A DNA stretch of 52,157 bases from Marispirochaeta aestuarii (GTDB lineage Bacteria > Spirochaetota > Spirochaetia > JC444 > Marispirochaetaceae). The DNA is taken from the NCBI RefSeq assembly GCF_002087085.1, contig NZ_MWQY01000026.1, positions 1-52,157 on the forward strand, given 5' to 3'. The translations under genes and the position numbers were made by a program. Of the stretch, positions 26,201-33,992 are shown in pieces. Every line of letters starts with the position of its first letter. Position 1 is the first letter of the stretch. The notes beneath the pieces are model-generated. The model was given only the letters and a program-made list of their open reading frames with translations. It had not been told where the DNA came from and ran no database searches.

Positions 26201-27008
26201 GGACGTTGTTATGGGAGACCGGAACAGATTTATCCAGATTGTCAGCAACCTGGTGGGAAACGCCGTCAAATATACGGAGCAGGGGTCCATCCTCTTCGTT
26301 GTGGCCACAGAAAAGAAAAACGATCAGGAAATCCGCTGCGAAGTTACAGTGCAGGATACGGGTATCGGTATGCCCGATGACCAGCTCCATCGAATTTTTG
26401 ACAGCTTTTCCCAGCTGGATATGGGCTATGGCAAGGCTTCCAAGGGAGCCGGACTGGGGCTGGCAATTGTGAAGCAACTGGCGGAAGCCATGGGGGGGAC
26501 TGTGTCTGTGAGCAGTCAGCTGGGGAGAGGATCGACCTTCCTGGCAACCCTCCTGTTCTCGCCGGCTCCCGAGGGATCCGGGTATCAGGAGGAAAAACCG
26601 GATCAGGGAGAACAGTTTTCGCTGGCCAAGGATGGACAACTGCGTGTACTTGTCTGCGAAGACGAGGCCATTAACCGTATCTATATCAGCAAGTTCCTTC
26701 AGTCCAAAGGCTATGAGGTCGATCTGGCGACCAACGGGAATGAGGCCCTGGACCGGGCCCGGGAAGGGGCCTACTCCCTTATTCTGATGGATATCGGCAT
26801 GCCCGGCATCAACGGACTGGAGGCCGCAGGTCAGCTGCGGGCCCTTGGAATGAACACCCCCATTCTCGCCCTGACAGCCCATACCTTTTCCGAGGATATC
26901 CAGCGCTGCCTGGAGGCCGGTATGAACGATTTTGTGGCCAAACCGATAAACGAACAGACCCTGCTCAGCAAAATCAGGACGTGGATAAAAAATCCGGTGC
27001 AGACCTGA
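23274..27008 (+). CDS. Hybrid histidine kinase with beta-propeller sensor (HTCS-like, no DNA-binding output)
   Basis: About 1244 residues. A signal-type helix (ALVSLCSVLVFSLFFSF) precedes a periplasmic sensor of roughly 14 Reg_prop repeats (motif SLWVGTYGGLNHFDP and variants) making two beta-propellers, from about 35 to 640. A Y_Y_Y domain (about 719-789, with YAYKLEGFDSDW), a TM helix near 801-822 and a short coiled coil follow. The kinase core has phospho-acceptor His near 878 (NMSHEIRTPLNG) and a HATPase with VQDTGIGMP and GAGLGLAI. A C-terminal receiver carries the phospho-Asp near 1173 (ILMDIGMPG). Bacteroides relatives sense glycans and end in an AraC domain; this one lacks it and must signal to a separate protein. 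AGGAG lies 1 base from the ATG but 7 from a GTG at 23280, which could be the true start. Confidence 0.9.
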   Translation: MIVRSRALVSLCSVLVFSLFFSFSPLRAVPIPEHFRFDSFTTEDGLANSSVSRIIQDRDGIIWIATQAGLNKFDGYTFTHYEHDPFNENSLSHNLVQTMYLDGDGSLWVGTYGGLNHFDPVSDTFTRYINVPGDDTSLSNNIVTAVSRDTRGTLWVGTLGGLNRFNEEAELFIRYLPGQDREKSLANGVVRDFMLDLEGNLWIGTNGGLCLYSYDSDDFTVYRHDPDNPDSLPSPYVMTMIQNPEDPERFWVGTWGGGVSEFHIPSGSVRDFDLPKKEVYRILYDSRGRLWIGTWGGGLIVLNPRNENLVHVTASSQKSSHGLLHNVVYSLMEDSSGMIWIGTNGGGINTYEDWKNQYASIIPDAESPSSLAPGKVEALLQDPDGTLWSGIYSGGLNRRYPESGKIRRYTHDPEDPFSLSNDIVNALLRDSRGTLWVGTNEGLNIYIPEDDNFKRVLADGTALTPPEDTIFELYEDSSGGIWLGTNIAGAVRMDPASGLYRHYTHDPDDPGSLSDNLVRTILEDPDGTVWIGTNNGLNRLDPSGGQFKRYLYNPDDPAGLSNSNIRALVRDTSGILWIATSGGGLNRYHPETDSFSYVSRRDGLLSNHILNMVEGRPGELWMNTTRGVSVYDISSESFRTIDASTGLLSDELANGLHVGPGGKIYIGSINGITSIQETPDESEMFIPPISLVRFEVLGEERSLENGDDGVFTECTLEASDSLISFQFSALDYSAPERNQYAYKLEGFDSDWIRAGSRNYVSYTNLDPGRYTLRVIGAGSRGNWNHQGISIPLRVLPPWYLSVWAKMLYALTFLLLVLSLLHFNQIKQRKAEERYLEQARLNRELDRKVRERTAEIERAKQVAEEATRAKSLFLANMSHEIRTPLNGIFGMLSLLSRTKLNSDQQEYLENSKSAVGNLNSLINDLLDIERIESGKIRIENAPFSVAQAAEYVRTLFEQGAAEKGIDLTLKLDLPSDLDVVMGDRNRFIQIVSNLVGNAVKYTEQGSILFVVATEKKNDQEIRCEVTVQDTGIGMPDDQLHRIFDSFSQLDMGYGKASKGAGLGLAIVKQLAEAMGGTVSVSSQLGRGSTFLATLLFSPAPEGSGYQEEKPDQGEQFSLAKDGQLRVLVCEDEAINRIYISKFLQSKGYEVDLATNGNEALDRAREGAYSLILMDIGMPGINGLEAAGQLRALGMNTPILALTAHTFSEDIQRCLEAGMNDFVAKPINEQTLLSKIRTWIKNPVQT

Positions 27009-27069
27009 GTTCCGTTCATCTACGAATACCCCCGTTCAGCTCCCCATACAGCGATTCACACGGTTTTTC

Positions 27070-27097
27070 TTGAACCTCCCTTGTCTCCTGCGATACT
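27070..27097 (+). promoter_or_regulatory. Possible promoter of TRAP module A
   Basis: TTGAAC (27070-27075), a 16-base spacer and GATACT (27092-27097), 28 bases before the dctP start. Both boxes are imperfect. The rest of the 116-base gap shows nothing clear. Confidence 0.3.
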
Positions 27098-27124
27098 GGA
27101 GGTAAATCAACAAGGAGGATTGTT

Positions 27125-28123
27125 ATGAGAAAAACAATCGTTGCTGTTCTGTGTGTCCTGTTACTGACTGCCGGGCTATTCGCCGAAGGCAGGCAGGAGG
27201 GGGCAGCGGAAACCTACAAAATTACCGCTGGTCTTGGTTTGAATGACAAGTCGGCAGCCTATGAAGCCATGGTGTATTTTAAAGAACTTGTGGAAGAAGG
27301 CAGCGACGGACGTATCGTAATGGAAATTTACCATTCAAGTCAGCTTGGAGACGACCGGGAGATGATGGAAGCCCTGCAGCGGGGAGAACAGGAGATGACT
27401 GTCCCTTCAACCGCTCCGATTGTCCCCTTTGTTCCGGAGTTCGGTGTCTTTGATCTCCCCTTTTTGTTTCCTAAACACGAAGATGCAGACCGGGTTCTAG
27501 ATGGCGAAATTGGACAGAGGATTCTGGACAAACTATCTGATGTCGGACTTAAAGGACTGGTTTATTGGGAGAATGGGTACCGAAATCTCACTAATAGTGT
27601 ACGTGAGGTGAGAACTCCCGCAGATGTTAAGGGTATGAAAGTCCGTACAATGGAAAACCCAATGCACCTGGATGCCTGGAGAACCATGGGGGCTAATCCT
27701 ACGCCCATGGCTTTCGGCGAGCTTTTCTCCGCCATGCAGCAGGGGGTTGTGGACGGCCAGGAAAATCCCTGGGGTACCATTTATCTTCAGAACTTTCATG
27801 AAGTCCAGACATTTGCGTCCGATACAGGTCATGTTTATTCACCCTTCGTTTTGATGATCAGCCAGAAGTACTGGGACAATCTTCCTGCCGATCTGCAGAA
27901 GGTTGTTATGGATGCAGCTGTTAAATCCCGGGATAAGAACCGTGAGCTTAATCGTAAATATAACAAAGAATATATGTCAAAACTAAAGGAAGTTATGACT
28001 GTTTCAGAACTGACTTTAGAAGAAAAAGCTCAGTTTCAAACTGCTGTTCAATCTGTTTATGACCAATATGCTGATGCAATCGGAAGGGGTTTGATCAACG
28101 AAGTGATGGAAGAACTTAAGTAA
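27125..28123 (+). CDS. dctP: TRAP transporter substrate-binding protein, module A
   Basis: 332 residues, periplasmic DctP family. The signal peptide (IVAVLCVLLLTAGLFAEG) has no lipobox Cys. The family core is clear: a YHSSQLGDDREMMEALQRGE segment near 60-80, GLKGLVYWENGYRNLTNS near 140, and the carboxylate-binding region KGMKVRTMENPMHLDAW followed by TPMAFGELFSAMQQGVVDGQ near 170-215. Family ligands are usually organic acids bound through the conserved Arg (in KVR), but sugars, ectoine and other compounds occur, so the substrate is open. Base composition is mixed: the first 650 bases are near the genome norm and the last 340 become AT-rich. AAGGAGG lies before the ATG. A hairpin separates it from dctQ. 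Confidence 0.93.
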   Translation: MRKTIVAVLCVLLLTAGLFAEGRQEGAAETYKITAGLGLNDKSAAYEAMVYFKELVEEGSDGRIVMEIYHSSQLGDDREMMEALQRGEQEMTVPSTAPIVPFVPEFGVFDLPFLFPKHEDADRVLDGEIGQRILDKLSDVGLKGLVYWENGYRNLTNSVREVRTPADVKGMKVRTMENPMHLDAWRTMGANPTPMAFGELFSAMQQGVVDGQENPWGTIYLQNFHEVQTFASDTGHVYSPFVLMISQKYWDNLPADLQKVVMDAAVKSRDKNRELNRKYNKEYMSKLKEVMTVSELTLEEKAQFQTAVQSVYDQYADAIGRGLINEVMEELK

Positions 28124-28151
28124 GGGGCATTCTTAAAATAATGTAATTGGT

Positions 28152-28194
28152 CACCGGATCAAGGGCACATAATGTCAAGATCCGGTGGTTTTAA
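28152..28194 (+). terminator. Intercistronic hairpin between dctP and dctQ, module A
   Basis: A 9-bp perfect stem CACCGGATC/GATCCGGTG with an 18-base loop, followed by GTTTTAAT. It probably acts as a partial terminator or as a 3' barrier that raises dctP mRNA levels over dctQM. TRAP module B has a hairpin in the same position. Confidence 0.5.
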
Positions 28195-28214
28195 TCTATC
28201 AGAGGAGACATAAG

Positions 28215-28718
28215 ATGTTTTTCGGACGTTTCCAGGCAGCCCTTGAAAAGGCATATTCCATGTTTCTCATACTGTTAACATTAACAATGTTTATAATTGT
28301 TGCATTCAATGTTTTCATGCGCTTTGTGATGAATCAGTCCCTAGGCTGGGCGGATGAACTGGCGCGTTTCATTTTCATCTGGATAGGTTTTCTTGGGGCT
28401 GTACTAGCATATAAAAACGATGAACATGTTGGGCTTAGTTTTTTGATTGATGCCATACAGTCCTCCAGGGGGAAGCGCATCATTAGCGTTATACAGCAGA
28501 TCCTTAGCCTCGTAGTGCTGTTGTTTATTACCTATTTCGGGTACCAGGCTTCAACCACTGTCATGAATGTATCTCCAGCATTATCCATCCCCATGTCCTT
28601 AATGTATCTCATTGTACCTTTTTGTGGAGGTATGATGTGTTTGCTTGGAATTGGAAAGCTCATCGCGATTTTCCGGGGGGCGGAAATACAGACTAATATC
28701 AGGAATTCGGTGGAGTAA
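28215..28718 (+). CDS. dctQ: TRAP transporter small membrane subunit, module A
   Basis: 167 residues with four TM helices (residues about 15-38, 50-70, 88-110, 128-150). The DctQ signature is RFVMNQSLGWADELARFIF followed by WIGFLGAVLAYKNDEHVGL near residues 35-75. The start at 28215 is fixed by AGAGGAG 8-14 bases upstream. The gene is clearly AT-rich compared with most of the window. DctM starts 3 bases after its stop. Confidence 0.92.
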   Translation: MFFGRFQAALEKAYSMFLILLTLTMFIIVAFNVFMRFVMNQSLGWADELARFIFIWIGFLGAVLAYKNDEHVGLSFLIDAIQSSRGKRIISVIQQILSLVVLLFITYFGYQASTTVMNVSPALSIPMSLMYLIVPFCGGMMCLLGIGKLIAIFRGAEIQTNIRNSVE

Positions 28719-28721
28719 TGT

Positions 28722-30002
28722 ATGTTGTGGATTTTCCTCTTTTTTCTATTTTCCTCAGTTATTCTTGGACTTCCTATTGTTTTTGCACTCGGTATAGCCA
28801 ACATAGTCATGTTGCAATTGTTAGATCTTCCATTCACTATTATTGCAAGTAAGATGATATCGGGAATGAACAGTTTTCCACTCCTCGCGATCCCATTTTT
28901 TATGTTCGTTGGGGAGGTAATGAGTCGTGGTGGTATAGCTCGCAGACTTGTCAAACTGGCAGATGCTTTTGTTGGACACATTACAGGGGGGCTTGGTCAT
29001 GTAAATATTCTTGCCAGCATGTTCTTTGGCGGTATAAGTGGATCAGCAATTGCTGATACGGCTGCTATTGGAGGCTTGATGGTTCCGCCTATGGTACAAC
29101 AGAAATACACACCATCATATTCCGCTGCAGTTACCGCAAGTTCTGCGGTAATTGGCATAATAATTCCCCCCAGTATTCCTTTTATTTTATACGGAATAGT
29201 AACAAGTACATCAATAGCAAGGCTTTTTCTGGGTGGTATAGTTCCAGGTCTTATCGTCGGTTTTGCTCTGATGGTAACTACCTATATTACAAGCAGTCGT
29301 TATGGTTATGGGAAAAGAGAGAAAGGCAAGTCTTTTTCCCTAAAGGAGGTCTGGTCTGCATTTCAGGCAGTTTGGCCGGCTCTGACTCTACCGGTGATCA
29401 TTGTAGGCGGTATTCTCGGTGGAATATTTACTGCAACCGAAGCTGGGGCAGTAGCAGCTTTTGTTGCACTTCTTCTTAGTCTCTTCTATTACCGTGAAAT
29501 TCAGATTAAAGATCTTCCCGGAATATTTCTATCTACTGCCAAGACAACTGCAATTGTTCTGTTTCTCAGTGCAATGGCCATGGTTTCTGCCTGGCTGTTG
29601 ACAAGGGCAAGAGTCCCGGTTGCTTTATCAAATCTTCTGACAGCTATTACAGAATCTAAACTGCTTATTCTTCTATTTTGTAACATGCTTTTATTCCTTG
29701 TTGGCTTTGTCATGGATTTGACACCTGCAATTCTTATCCTTGCACCCATACTCACACCTTTAATGATGAATATCGGAATCGATCCGGTTTACTTTGGGGT
29801 AATAATGTGTATTAACCTTGGGATTGGGTTAGTTACACCACCAGTGGGAACTGTTTTGTATGTGGCATGCGGTGTTGCAGATGTGAGAATGGAGGGTTTG
29901 GTAAAGTCTCTTCTTCCGTTTTTGTTTACTCTGCTTGTAGTTCTGTTATTACTTATTCTTTTTCCAGAATTGGTCATGTTCATTCCCAACTATTTCAGCT
30001 AA
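28722..30002 (+). CDS. dctM: TRAP transporter large membrane subunit, module A
   Basis: 426 residues with about twelve TM helices, DctM/SiaM type, an elevator-type Na+-coupled permease. Conserved segments are FPLLAIPFFMFVGEVMSRGG near 48-67, the GGISGSAIADTAAIGGLMVPPM loop region near 103-125, IIIPPSIPFILYG near 148-160 and LGIGLVTPPVGTVLY near 366-380. Gene composition is about 32-35% G+C in sampled 60-base lines, against about 58% in the module B homologue, so recent acquisition is likely. It overlaps nothing; the URO-D-like gene follows after 52 bases. Confidence 0.95.
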   Translation: MLWIFLFFLFSSVILGLPIVFALGIANIVMLQLLDLPFTIIASKMISGMNSFPLLAIPFFMFVGEVMSRGGIARRLVKLADAFVGHITGGLGHVNILASMFFGGISGSAIADTAAIGGLMVPPMVQQKYTPSYSAAVTASSAVIGIIIPPSIPFILYGIVTSTSIARLFLGGIVPGLIVGFALMVTTYITSSRYGYGKREKGKSFSLKEVWSAFQAVWPALTLPVIIVGGILGGIFTATEAGAVAAFVALLLSLFYYREIQIKDLPGIFLSTAKTTAIVLFLSAMAMVSAWLLTRARVPVALSNLLTAITESKLLILLFCNMLLFLVGFVMDLTPAILILAPILTPLMMNIGIDPVYFGVIMCINLGIGLVTPPVGTVLYVACGVADVRMEGLVKSLLPFLFTLLVVLLLLILFPELVMFIPNYFS

Positions 30003-30054
30003 ATCAGTAATGGATCTGAAAAAAAATCATATATATTGAAGGAAAGGTGAAAAT

Positions 30055-31122
30055 ATGACATCTCGTGAACGATTTCTTGCTGCAGCCCGGGGACTGTATA
30101 CTGATTGCATTCCGGCAGCACCATATAATGGTAATTTTGGAGCGGCTCTGGCCGGTATACCGATATCAGTTTATAACACTGATGGAAAACAGATGGCAGA
30201 TGCCCAGACTCTTGCTTGGGAAAAGATTGGGCAGGATGTAATCGTTGCGCAGTCTGATAATTACTATATTGCTGAAGGATTCGGATGTGTAATTGAACAG
30301 CCGTACGATACAACCCCAAATTTGGTTAAACCAGCCGTTGCGACACTTGATGAAGTTGAAAAACTCAAGGTGCCGGATCCGTACAGAGACGGACGGATGC
30401 CTGTATATCTCGAAGCAATTTCTTTGTTGCGCGAAAGGTTTGGTAATGAAGTTGCAATACGTGGTCCGGGAACAGGACCATTTTCACTAGCCAGCTATTT
30501 GATGGGTGGGACTACCGAGTTCCTGATGCAGATTGCATATTGTGAAGCCGACAATGATTCTGTAAAAGAGTCACAATTATTCGAATTGATGGATGTTTCT
30601 TCGGATGCTCTTATAGTCTTTTTAAAAGCTCAGCTATCTGCAGGTTCTGATACTGCAATGGTTGGAGATTCTCTTGCTTCATTGAGTATGATCTCACCAA
30701 AGATTTATGAGAAATATGTCTTCCCTTACGAATGCAAGGTTTTCCAGAGCATCAGGGCGGATGTAAAAAAGCGTGATGCAGTAACTATTTTACATATTTG
30801 CGGCGATACCCGGGATATTCTTCCCAACATGGCCCAAACAGGTGCTGATATTCTTGAAATTGACGCAAAGGTTACTCTTGCTGATGCTCGGATTCTTGTT
30901 GGGGATAAAATTGCACTTATGGGAAATCTTGAACCCACAACAGTTTTGTTTGCTGGGACACCAGAACATGTGCAAAATGAATCTTTGAAATGCATTCGGG
31001 CAATGGAAGGCTCTCAAGGTGGGTTCATCCTTGGGTCAGGTTGTGAGGTGGTGCCAAAGAGTCCTGAGGTAAACTTGAAAATGATGGTAGAAACTGCTCA
31101 TAATGCATCAGGGAATATGTAA
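30055..31122 (+). CDS. URO-D-superfamily protein, MtaA/CmuA-like methyltransferase candidate, module A
   Basis: 355 residues of the uroporphyrinogen decarboxylase superfamily. The zinc-binding pattern of the methyltransferase branch (MtaA, MtbA, CmuA) is present: H-x-C in LHICGDTRDIL near residue 246 and a C-terminal Cys in ILGSGCEVVPKSPE near 330. The Arg and Asp positions typical of HemE are not evident, so haem synthesis is unlikely. By family knowledge it could move a methyl group between a corrinoid protein and an acceptor thiol, but no corrinoid protein or substrate methyltransferase is encoded nearby. Placement after dctPQM suggests it acts on the imported compound or its product. AAGGAAAGG precedes the ATG. 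The gene is AT-rich like dctQM. Confidence 0.82.
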   Translation: MTSRERFLAAARGLYTDCIPAAPYNGNFGAALAGIPISVYNTDGKQMADAQTLAWEKIGQDVIVAQSDNYYIAEGFGCVIEQPYDTTPNLVKPAVATLDEVEKLKVPDPYRDGRMPVYLEAISLLRERFGNEVAIRGPGTGPFSLASYLMGGTTEFLMQIAYCEADNDSVKESQLFELMDVSSDALIVFLKAQLSAGSDTAMVGDSLASLSMISPKIYEKYVFPYECKVFQSIRADVKKRDAVTILHICGDTRDILPNMAQTGADILEIDAKVTLADARILVGDKIALMGNLEPTTVLFAGTPEHVQNESLKCIRAMEGSQGGFILGSGCEVVPKSPEVNLKMMVETAHNASGNM

Positions 31123-31181
31123 AAGTATATTTATTCGACAGTGAGTTTGCGTTACTTTATCCAGGGGGATCAGGGTTCTTG

Positions 31182-33227
31182 ATGAGCATCCGAGTTCGTA
31201 TTTTTCGTTCTTATATGATATTGATTCTCCTGGTTCTTCTGTACTTATGCTGTTCATTCCTTTTAGGTTCTTTTCGTTTGCAGCTTGAAAAGGATAAAAT
31301 TTCTATTCTTGAAGTAAAAACAACTTGGGAAGAGTTGCGTGTCCTGGTGAATGAGACAACAGCCGATTGGAACGACGGTAAAACATATGAAGAGTTTATA
31401 AAGAAGAGTATACAGTTTGAGGCAAGAATAAACAAACTGGTAGAATCAGATAACCGCAATGTATGGTATTGGCGACAGGTCAATCGGTACATCGATAACT
31501 TATACTCTGTGTGGCTGATGGCGCGGGTAAATGTTGACAGCCTGATAGAGACACGAGAAAGTCTTGAATTCCATAAGATGGAGAAGTCGCTTGTTCAAAT
31601 CCCCGGTCCTCAAAGGCTTTATCATTTTTTTATTAGGCTTATGGAAAATGCCGATAATGAGAACGATCCACATATAATTATTCTAAAGAAATATACTGAT
31701 GCAGTTGAGTTTTTTCCTATCTACAGTAATGCTGTCGACTATGGATTTTCAATTGCACTGCAAAAAATGGGGATTCAATATAATCATATAATAGTCATTC
31801 AGAATTATTTGAGTGCTATTTTCTTTATTCTTTTCCTCTTGAGCTTTGTGACAATCTCTCATCATTTTACTAACTCCATTTCTTCACCTATTATGCAAGT
31901 AAGCGATAAATTAAACACCTTTATTGGTAGAAATGTGGAAAGCGAATATAATGGTCAAAATGACGAGGTGGCCATGCTGGAGGCGAGTGTGGATGACCTG
32001 ATCGAGCATTATACTCACCTGGCAAGACTGGCCGGCCGGCTCTCCCGGGGTCATATAGAGACTTCCCTCCTTTCGCTCCCCCGGCAGGGAGTGGTCGGAA
32101 AGGCCCTCAAGGAGGTCGCCTCCTATCTTAAAGGGCTGGCAAAGACCGCAGACTGGATCCGGGACGGAAAATACGGCGCCCAGGTCAAGGAGAAGTCGGA
32201 ACAGGATGTACTTGCCCGGAGTTTCAATATTATGTCCAGGGAGATTGCCGAGAAGATCAGCACCCTGCGGAGCATGTTTGAGGCTATAGATGAGGGGATT
32301 ATTCTGGCCGACTGCGAGGGCCGGATCCTGGAGGCAAACCAGAAGTTCCTCTCCCTCATGGAGGTGGGAGATCCGGGAGAACTCGATTCTATCGACATCT
32401 TTACTCTGATTATTCCCGAGGAGGAAATCCAGGGGCAGATCAGAAAGGGACTGCCCGTGTATGATTTGTATTGCACCATCTTCAATCGTAAGAATGAGCG
32501 GATTCCCGTCAAAGTGAACGTGCGTCCCCTGAATACGGCTTCCGACGGGGGTAATAGCGTAATGATGCTGATTTCAAATGAATCCCTGCGGGTACGAATG
32601 AAGCGCGAACAGGAAACCCTGGCAGCCCAGGCCCTGGAGGCTGAATTAAGGGCTTTGCGGGCCCAGATCAATCCCCATTTTTTCTTCAATACCCTGAACA
32701 CCATAGCCCATCTTATCGAAACGGATTCCCCCACAGCGGTGGGGGTTGTGGAAAAACTTGCCGGGATGTTCCGTTACACCCTGCTGTCCACAAAGCATAA
32801 AACTGTACGACTGCACGAAGAGCTCCTGCATGTGCGGGAGTTCCTCGCCATAGAGAAAATCCGCCACGGCTCCCGGTTGGAAGTCGATTTCAGAATTGAG
32901 CGGTCTGTTGAAGAATCCGGTATTCCTCCCATGCTGTTGCAGCCGATTGTGGAAAACAGTATAAAACACGGAGCGGATAAAAACGGAATAATCCGCATCA
33001 TGCTGAAAGCCTGCAGGGAACAGGATGATCTCTGTATAGACATTTCGGACGCCGGCGATTCGGAAGTCGATATTGCAGGTCTGCTGGACAACAGCCGCAC
33101 GGGCCTGCAGAATGTAAACCGGCGTTTGATGACCCTGTACAGAAAGCATCTCGAGTTCATCAGGAGGAATACAGGTGGTCTCATGGTCAGGATCAGGGTT
33201 CCCCTGGACGGGGAGGGAACAGGATGA
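31182..33227 (+). CDS. LytS-type sensor histidine kinase, apparent mosaic gene
   Basis: 681 residues. TM1 is near 12-30, an extracytoplasmic sensor domain covers about 31-205, TM2 lies near 208-228 (YLSAIFFILFLLSFVTI), and a HAMP region is near 230-280. A PAS domain spans about 365-470 (FEAIDEGIILADCEGRI), and the His_kinase family core LRAQINPHFFFNTLNTI has its phospho-acceptor His near 499. The HATPase includes PPMLLQPIVENSIKHG. Residues 1-261 are encoded by AT-rich DNA like the TRAP genes upstream; from about base 31,965 the composition jumps to about 60% G+C. The break falls within HAMP, a natural module border. The response regulator overlaps by 4 bases. Likely job: sensing the TRAP substrate or its bound form. 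Confidence 0.9.
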   Translation: MSIRVRIFRSYMILILLVLLYLCCSFLLGSFRLQLEKDKISILEVKTTWEELRVLVNETTADWNDGKTYEEFIKKSIQFEARINKLVESDNRNVWYWRQVNRYIDNLYSVWLMARVNVDSLIETRESLEFHKMEKSLVQIPGPQRLYHFFIRLMENADNENDPHIIILKKYTDAVEFFPIYSNAVDYGFSIALQKMGIQYNHIIVIQNYLSAIFFILFLLSFVTISHHFTNSISSPIMQVSDKLNTFIGRNVESEYNGQNDEVAMLEASVDDLIEHYTHLARLAGRLSRGHIETSLLSLPRQGVVGKALKEVASYLKGLAKTADWIRDGKYGAQVKEKSEQDVLARSFNIMSREIAEKISTLRSMFEAIDEGIILADCEGRILEANQKFLSLMEVGDPGELDSIDIFTLIIPEEEIQGQIRKGLPVYDLYCTIFNRKNERIPVKVNVRPLNTASDGGNSVMMLISNESLRVRMKREQETLAAQALEAELRALRAQINPHFFFNTLNTIAHLIETDSPTAVGVVEKLAGMFRYTLLSTKHKTVRLHEELLHVREFLAIEKIRHGSRLEVDFRIERSVEESGIPPMLLQPIVENSIKHGADKNGIIRIMLKACREQDDLCIDISDAGDSEVDIAGLLDNSRTGLQNVNRRLMTLYRKHLEFIRRNTGGLMVRIRVPLDGEGTG

Positions 33228-33976
33228 TACGTGTACTTATTGCGGATGATGAAAAACCTGCCAGGGGACGTTTAGTCTCTTTTATCTCCGAGTATCCGGA
33301 ATTCCTGATTCTCGGAGAGGCTTCCGACGGACAGGAGACTGTTGCCCAGGTGAACCGGTTTGAGCCTGATGTACTGTTTCTCGATATCCAGATGCCGAAG
33401 AATAACGGATTCGAAGTCCTCCAGCAGCTGACCTGCGACCCTGTAATAATATTCACCACGGCCTATGATGAGTACGCCATTGCGGCTTTCGATGTCCATG
33501 CCCTGGATTATCTTCTCAAGCCCTTCAGCAAGGAGCGGTTCAGCAGTACTGCCGCTCTGATCAGGAAAATTCTGCTGGACCCCATGGACTACAAGGAGCG
33601 GGTACGCAGCGCTGTCGGACAGATCGCTTCAGGGGATGCATATCTTGAACGGGTCACGGTGAAGGACAGACATGTATACTCCATTATCCCTGTGCAGAAT
33701 ATTCAGTGTATAAAAACCGCCGGCGGGCTGGTATATATTCAGACAAAGGAGCGGGAGTTTCAGACGGATACGACCCTGAACCAGTTTGAGCAGCGCCTCG
33801 ATCCTTCCATGTTCATGCGCATACATCGAACGGCGATAGTCAACCTGGAAAGGATCGAGAAGATTCTACCCTGGGGGCAGGGACGTTTTGCCCTTGTGCT
33901 GGAAAATGGGAATTCCCTCCATATCTCCCGGGACCGGCTGCAGGAGTTCAAGTCCCGGGTCGGTCTGAAAGTCTGA
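33224..33976 (+). CDS. LytTR-family response regulator
   Basis: 250 residues. The N-terminal receiver has the acidic pair in IADDEKPARG, phospho-Asp near 54 (LFLDIQMPKNNG) and the conserved Lys in LLKPFSKERF. The C-terminal LytTR DNA-binding domain begins near 145 with VTVKDRHVYSIIPVQNIQCI and holds the typical MRIHRTAIVNLERIEKILPW segment near 203. It forms a canonical LytS/LytTR pair with the kinase through the ATGA overlap. The likely target is the TRAP module A promoter, but no paired LytTR direct repeats were identified with confidence. Confidence 0.94.
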   Translation: MIRVLIADDEKPARGRLVSFISEYPEFLILGEASDGQETVAQVNRFEPDVLFLDIQMPKNNGFEVLQQLTCDPVIIFTTAYDEYAIAAFDVHALDYLLKPFSKERFSSTAALIRKILLDPMDYKERVRSAVGQIASGDAYLERVTVKDRHVYSIIPVQNIQCIKTAGGLVYIQTKEREFQTDTTLNQFEQRLDPSMFMRIHRTAIVNLERIEKILPWGQGRFALVLENGNSLHISRDRLQEFKSRVGLKV

Positions 33977-33992
33977 TTCAGTTTCGCAGGTT

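Noticed and set aside
30055-31122. HemE, uroporphyrinogen decarboxylase of haem synthesis
   Set aside because: Carries the MtaA-type H-x-C and C-terminal Cys and lacks obvious HemE active-site motifs; it also sits in a transporter operon with no haem genes.
27780-31970. Transposon, prophage or integrative element carrying TRAP module A
   Set aside because: No transposase, integrase, terminal repeats or tRNA gene is seen at either edge; the right edge is inside a gene with the frame intact.
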